Positions 42,239-43,867 of a DNA stretch of 43,867 bases are shown piece by piece. Origin of the DNA: an uncultured Spirochaetaceae bacterium. Lineage in GTDB: Bacteria; Spirochaetota; Spirochaetia; Treponematales; Treponemataceae. Under the pieces are notes generated by a model, which was given only the letters and a program-made list of their open reading frames with translations, was not told where the DNA came from and made no database searches. The stretch covers positions 1-43,867 of the forward strand of contig CADCBK010000002.1 of the NCBI GenBank assembly GCA_902799665.1, read 5' to 3'. Position numbers and translations under genes: made by a program. Each line of letters opens with the position of its first letter. Position 1 is the stretch's first letter.

Positions 42239-42709
42239 CTACCAACGGTAGTGGGCGAAAGCCTTGTTGGCTTCGGCCATCTTGTGGGTGTCTTCCTTTT
42301 TCTTGTAAGCGGAACCAGTGTTGTTGAAGGCGTCCAAAAGCTCGGCGCTGAGAGTGTCGGCCATTCCGTGACCATTGCGGTTGCGGGCTGCGTCGATGAT
42401 CCATCTCATGGCGAGGGCTTCCTTGCGGGTGTCGCGGATTACAACCGGAACCTGGTATGTCGCGCCGCCTACACGGCGTGATTTAACTTCAACTTGGGGC
42501 TTAACGTTCTCAAGAGCCTTAAGGAACACTTCCAAAGGATCCTTTTCGGTCTTGGCCTTAAGCTTGTCCATCGCTTCGTAAACGATGCGTGTGCAGATGT
42601 CCTTTTTTCCGTCCAACATCATGCGAGTAACGAATTTTGAAACAACCTGGCTGTTGTATCTTGAATCCGGCACAATCGGGCGGTTGACAGATTTCTTATG
42701 TCTTCCCAT
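42239..42709 (-). CDS. rpsG: 30S ribosomal protein S7
   Basis: S7 nucleates assembly of the 30S head and contacts tRNA in the E site. The 156 residues begin [20 protein letters not shown] and include [20 protein letters not shown] and the C-terminal [15 protein letters not shown]. It lies 12 bases behind rpsL and is followed by a two-hairpin element and a terminator; fusA does not follow. Confidence 0.98.
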   Translation of the reverse strand: MGRHKKSVNRPIVPDSRYNSQVVSKFVTRMMLDGKKDICTRIVYEAMDKLKAKTEKDPLEVFLKALENVKPQVEVKSRRVGGATYQVPVVIRDTRKEALAMRWIIDAARNRNGHGMADTLSAELLDAFNNTGSAYKKKEDTHKMAEANKAFAHYRW

Positions 42710-42721
42710 ACTAGTCCTCCA

Positions 42722-43096
42722 TTATGCCTTAGGCCTTTTGGCGCCGTACTTTGAGCGGCCGCGCTTGCGTCCGTCAACGCCAAGAGTGTCTTTTGTTCCG
42801 CGAATAATGTGATAGCGAACGCCAGGAAGGTCCTTAACGCGGCCGCCGCGGATCAATACCACTGAGTGCTCCTGCAAGTTGTGTCCGATTCCAGGAATGT
42901 AAGCCGTAACTTCGATTCCGTTGCTCAAGCGAACACGGGCTACCTTGCGGAGAGCCGAATTCGGTTTTTTGGGAGTTACCGTCATAACGCGCGTGCAAAC
43001 GCCGCGTTTCTGCGGGCAAGACTCAAGCGCGGGGGATTTGGTCCTGTTGGCAGCGGTTTTGCGTCCCTTTTTAATCAATTGGTTAATTGTAGGCAT
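42722..43096 (-). CDS. rpsL: 30S ribosomal protein S12
   Basis: S12 controls decoding accuracy at the A site. The 124 residues contain [21 protein letters not shown] and the loop [13 protein letters not shown]. The lysines at the two positions where streptomycin resistance arises (in PKKPNSA and RVKDLPG) are unchanged, so a streptomycin-sensitive form is expected. The ATG has AAGGAG ahead and the gene has its own promoter behind rpoC. Confidence 0.98.
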   Translation of the reverse strand: MPTINQLIKKGRKTAANRTKSPALESCPQKRGVCTRVMTVTPKKPNSALRKVARVRLSNGIEVTAYIPGIGHNLQEHSVVLIRGGRVKDLPGVRYHIIRGTKDTLGVDGRKRGRSKYGAKRPKA

Positions 43097-43165
43097 CTAA
43101 AAATGTCTCCTTTATAAATTGCCGGGCAGCACCCCCGGTTAAATTCATTTATAGCGGTAACGGCT

Positions 43166-43194
43166 ACTTTAACAAATCCTTAGATTTTAGTCAA
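43166..43194 (-). promoter_or_regulatory. rpsL-rpsG promoter
   Basis: TTGACT (43189-43194) and TAAAGT (43166-43171) are 17 bases apart on the minus strand; a second TTGACA lies 10 bases further upstream. The leader of about 63 bases holds a small hairpin CCGGG/CCCGG (43122-43138) before the AAGGAG site. Confidence 0.75.
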
Positions 43195-43216
43195 GCGCTT
43201 GTCAACCCGCTAGGTT

Positions 43217-43286
43217 CGAGAATCGACCGACGCGGACTGCGGCGGTTGATTCTCGTTAAGTTCATAAGGCGCCAAGCCTTATGAAC
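43217..43286 (-). repeat. two-hairpin 3' element behind rpoC
   Basis: GTTCATAAGGC (43260-43270) and GCCTTATGAAC (43276-43286) form a perfect 11-bp hairpin; CGAGAATCGACCG (43217-43229) and CGGTTGATTCTCG (43243-43255) form a 13-bp hairpin with one G-U pair. TTAA separates them, as behind rpsG. No U-run follows, so termination here is uncertain. Confidence 0.7.
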
Positions 43287-43289
43287 GAC

Positions 43290-43867
43290 TTAGTCCTGGT
43301 CCTCGTTGTCAAAGCTGGCTGTGGCGGCTTCCTTTTCGCGCTCGGCCTCAGCTTCGGCAAGCTCCTTTTCAATCCTGCGTCGCTCGATGATTTCGTTCAT
43401 CTGGATGTCCAAATCCTGGTCGCTAGAGTCGTAAACCTTTACGCCCTTGTAATTCCTGATGCCGGTTCCGGCCGGAATCATGTGGCCAATGGCTACGTTT
43501 TCCTTTACGCCGCGAAGCGCGTCAACCGAGCCAGAAATGGCGGCGTTGGTAAGAACGCGGGTTGTCTCCTGGAAGGAGGCGGCTGAAATAAAGGAGTCGA
43601 CGCTGAGCGAAGCCTTTGAAATTCCCTGGAACATCGGGCGTCCGATGGCAGGCTGGCCGCCTTCGGCTATGACGCGGGCGTTCTCTTCGCGGAAGCGGTA
43701 CTTGTCTACCTGCTGGCCAAAGATAAAGCGGGTGTCTCCAACGGCGACAATCTCAACCTTGCGCAACATTTGGCGCACGATGATTCCAATGTGCTTGTCG
43801 TTGATGCTTACGCCCTGAGCGCGGTAAACCTGCTGGATTTCGTCCATCAAGTAGTTCTGCAAGGCGT
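43290..43867 (-). CDS. rpoC: RNA polymerase subunit beta', C-terminal fragment
   Basis: Only the last 192 residues or so lie in the window; the gene continues past the right edge. The sequence shows the conserved end of beta': [38 protein letters not shown], then [20 protein letters not shown] and [18 protein letters not shown]. After this follows a charged Glu/Ala-rich tail of about 45 residues, ending FDNEDQD, which is an addition to the common core. It is followed by the two-hairpin element and the rpsL promoter. Confidence 0.97.
   Translation of the reverse strand, partial: ALQNYLMDEIQQVYRAQGVSINDKHIGIIVRQMLRKVEIVAVGDTRFIFGQQVDKYRFREENARVIAEGGQPAIGRPMFQGISKASLSVDSFISAASFQETTRVLTNAAISGSVDALRGVKENVAIGHMIPAGTGIRNYKGVKVYDSSDQDLDIQMNEIIERRRIEKELAEAEAEREKEAATASFDNEDQD

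Noticed and set aside
1..43867. Insertion sequences, phage genes, toxin-antitoxin or defence systems
   Set aside because: All larger frames are explained by core metabolic, transport and translation genes; I saw no transposase, integrase, restriction or toxin motif.

Overview
The window looks like the chromosome of a Treponema-like spirochaete, probably a host-associated or rumen/gut type with roughly 50% GC. The pointers are the tuf-rpsJ start of the S10-spc-alpha ribosomal protein super-operon with fusA missing from its usual place, the run hisD-def-fmt-PASTA-aroDE, the large c-di-GMP protein between prfA and prmC, and several small proteins with Lys/Ala-rich tails. This assignment rests on gene order and protein character, not on a database search.

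Layout, left to right. (1) 1-306: the C-terminal end of a PhoU-domain protein, probably a Na/Pi cotransporter. (2) 503-6006, minus: prfA, a 1156-residue REC/GGDEF/EAL/REC/GGDEF/PAS protein, and prmC. The RF1-modifying enzyme thus shares an operon with RF1. (3) 6070-6963, plus: era, divergent from prfA. (4) 7073-14730, minus: a tightly packed housekeeping operon hisD-def-fmt-PASTA protein-aroDE-rpiA-rluA-type synthase. In the sequence as written, def and fmt run together in one frame, apparently because one base is missing. (5) 14852-16150, plus: an OFA-family MFS transporter. (6) 16354-20280, minus: a 487-residue protein of unknown function, an EIIA(Ntr/Fru)-like PTS protein and transketolase. 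(7) 20545-21186, minus: a CBS-CBS-ACT protein. (8) 21319-26220, minus: a complete branched-chain amino acid ABC transporter, livJ then livHMGF. (9) 26428-41626, minus: tuf, the S10, spc and alpha ribosomal clusters with secY and rpoA, ending in a small zinc-ribbon protein and a strong terminator. (10) 42239-43867, minus: the end of rpoC, then rpsL and rpsG.

The genes are mostly core: translation (ribosomal proteins, EF-Tu, RF1, PrmC, Def, Fmt, Era), protein export (SecY), RNA polymerase, shikimate and histidine synthesis, the pentose phosphate pathway, and amino acid uptake. I found no tRNA, rRNA, CRISPR array, insertion sequence or phage gene, and no clear foreign island.

The less ordinary signals are mostly non-coding. 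Four transcription units (prfA, era, the OFA transporter, the 487-residue gene) have a good -10 box 8 to 11 bases before the ATG and no Shine-Dalgarno sequence, so they probably make leaderless mRNAs, while neighbouring genes have strong ribosome sites. tuf has a strong promoter followed by about 440 bases of hairpin-rich untranslated leader. rpsG and rpoC are followed by the same two-hairpin element, with variable stems but fixed stem bases and spacer. A short dispersed repeat, about 20 bp, occurs between genes and also inside the fmt reading frame, where it adds repeated peptides to the enzyme.
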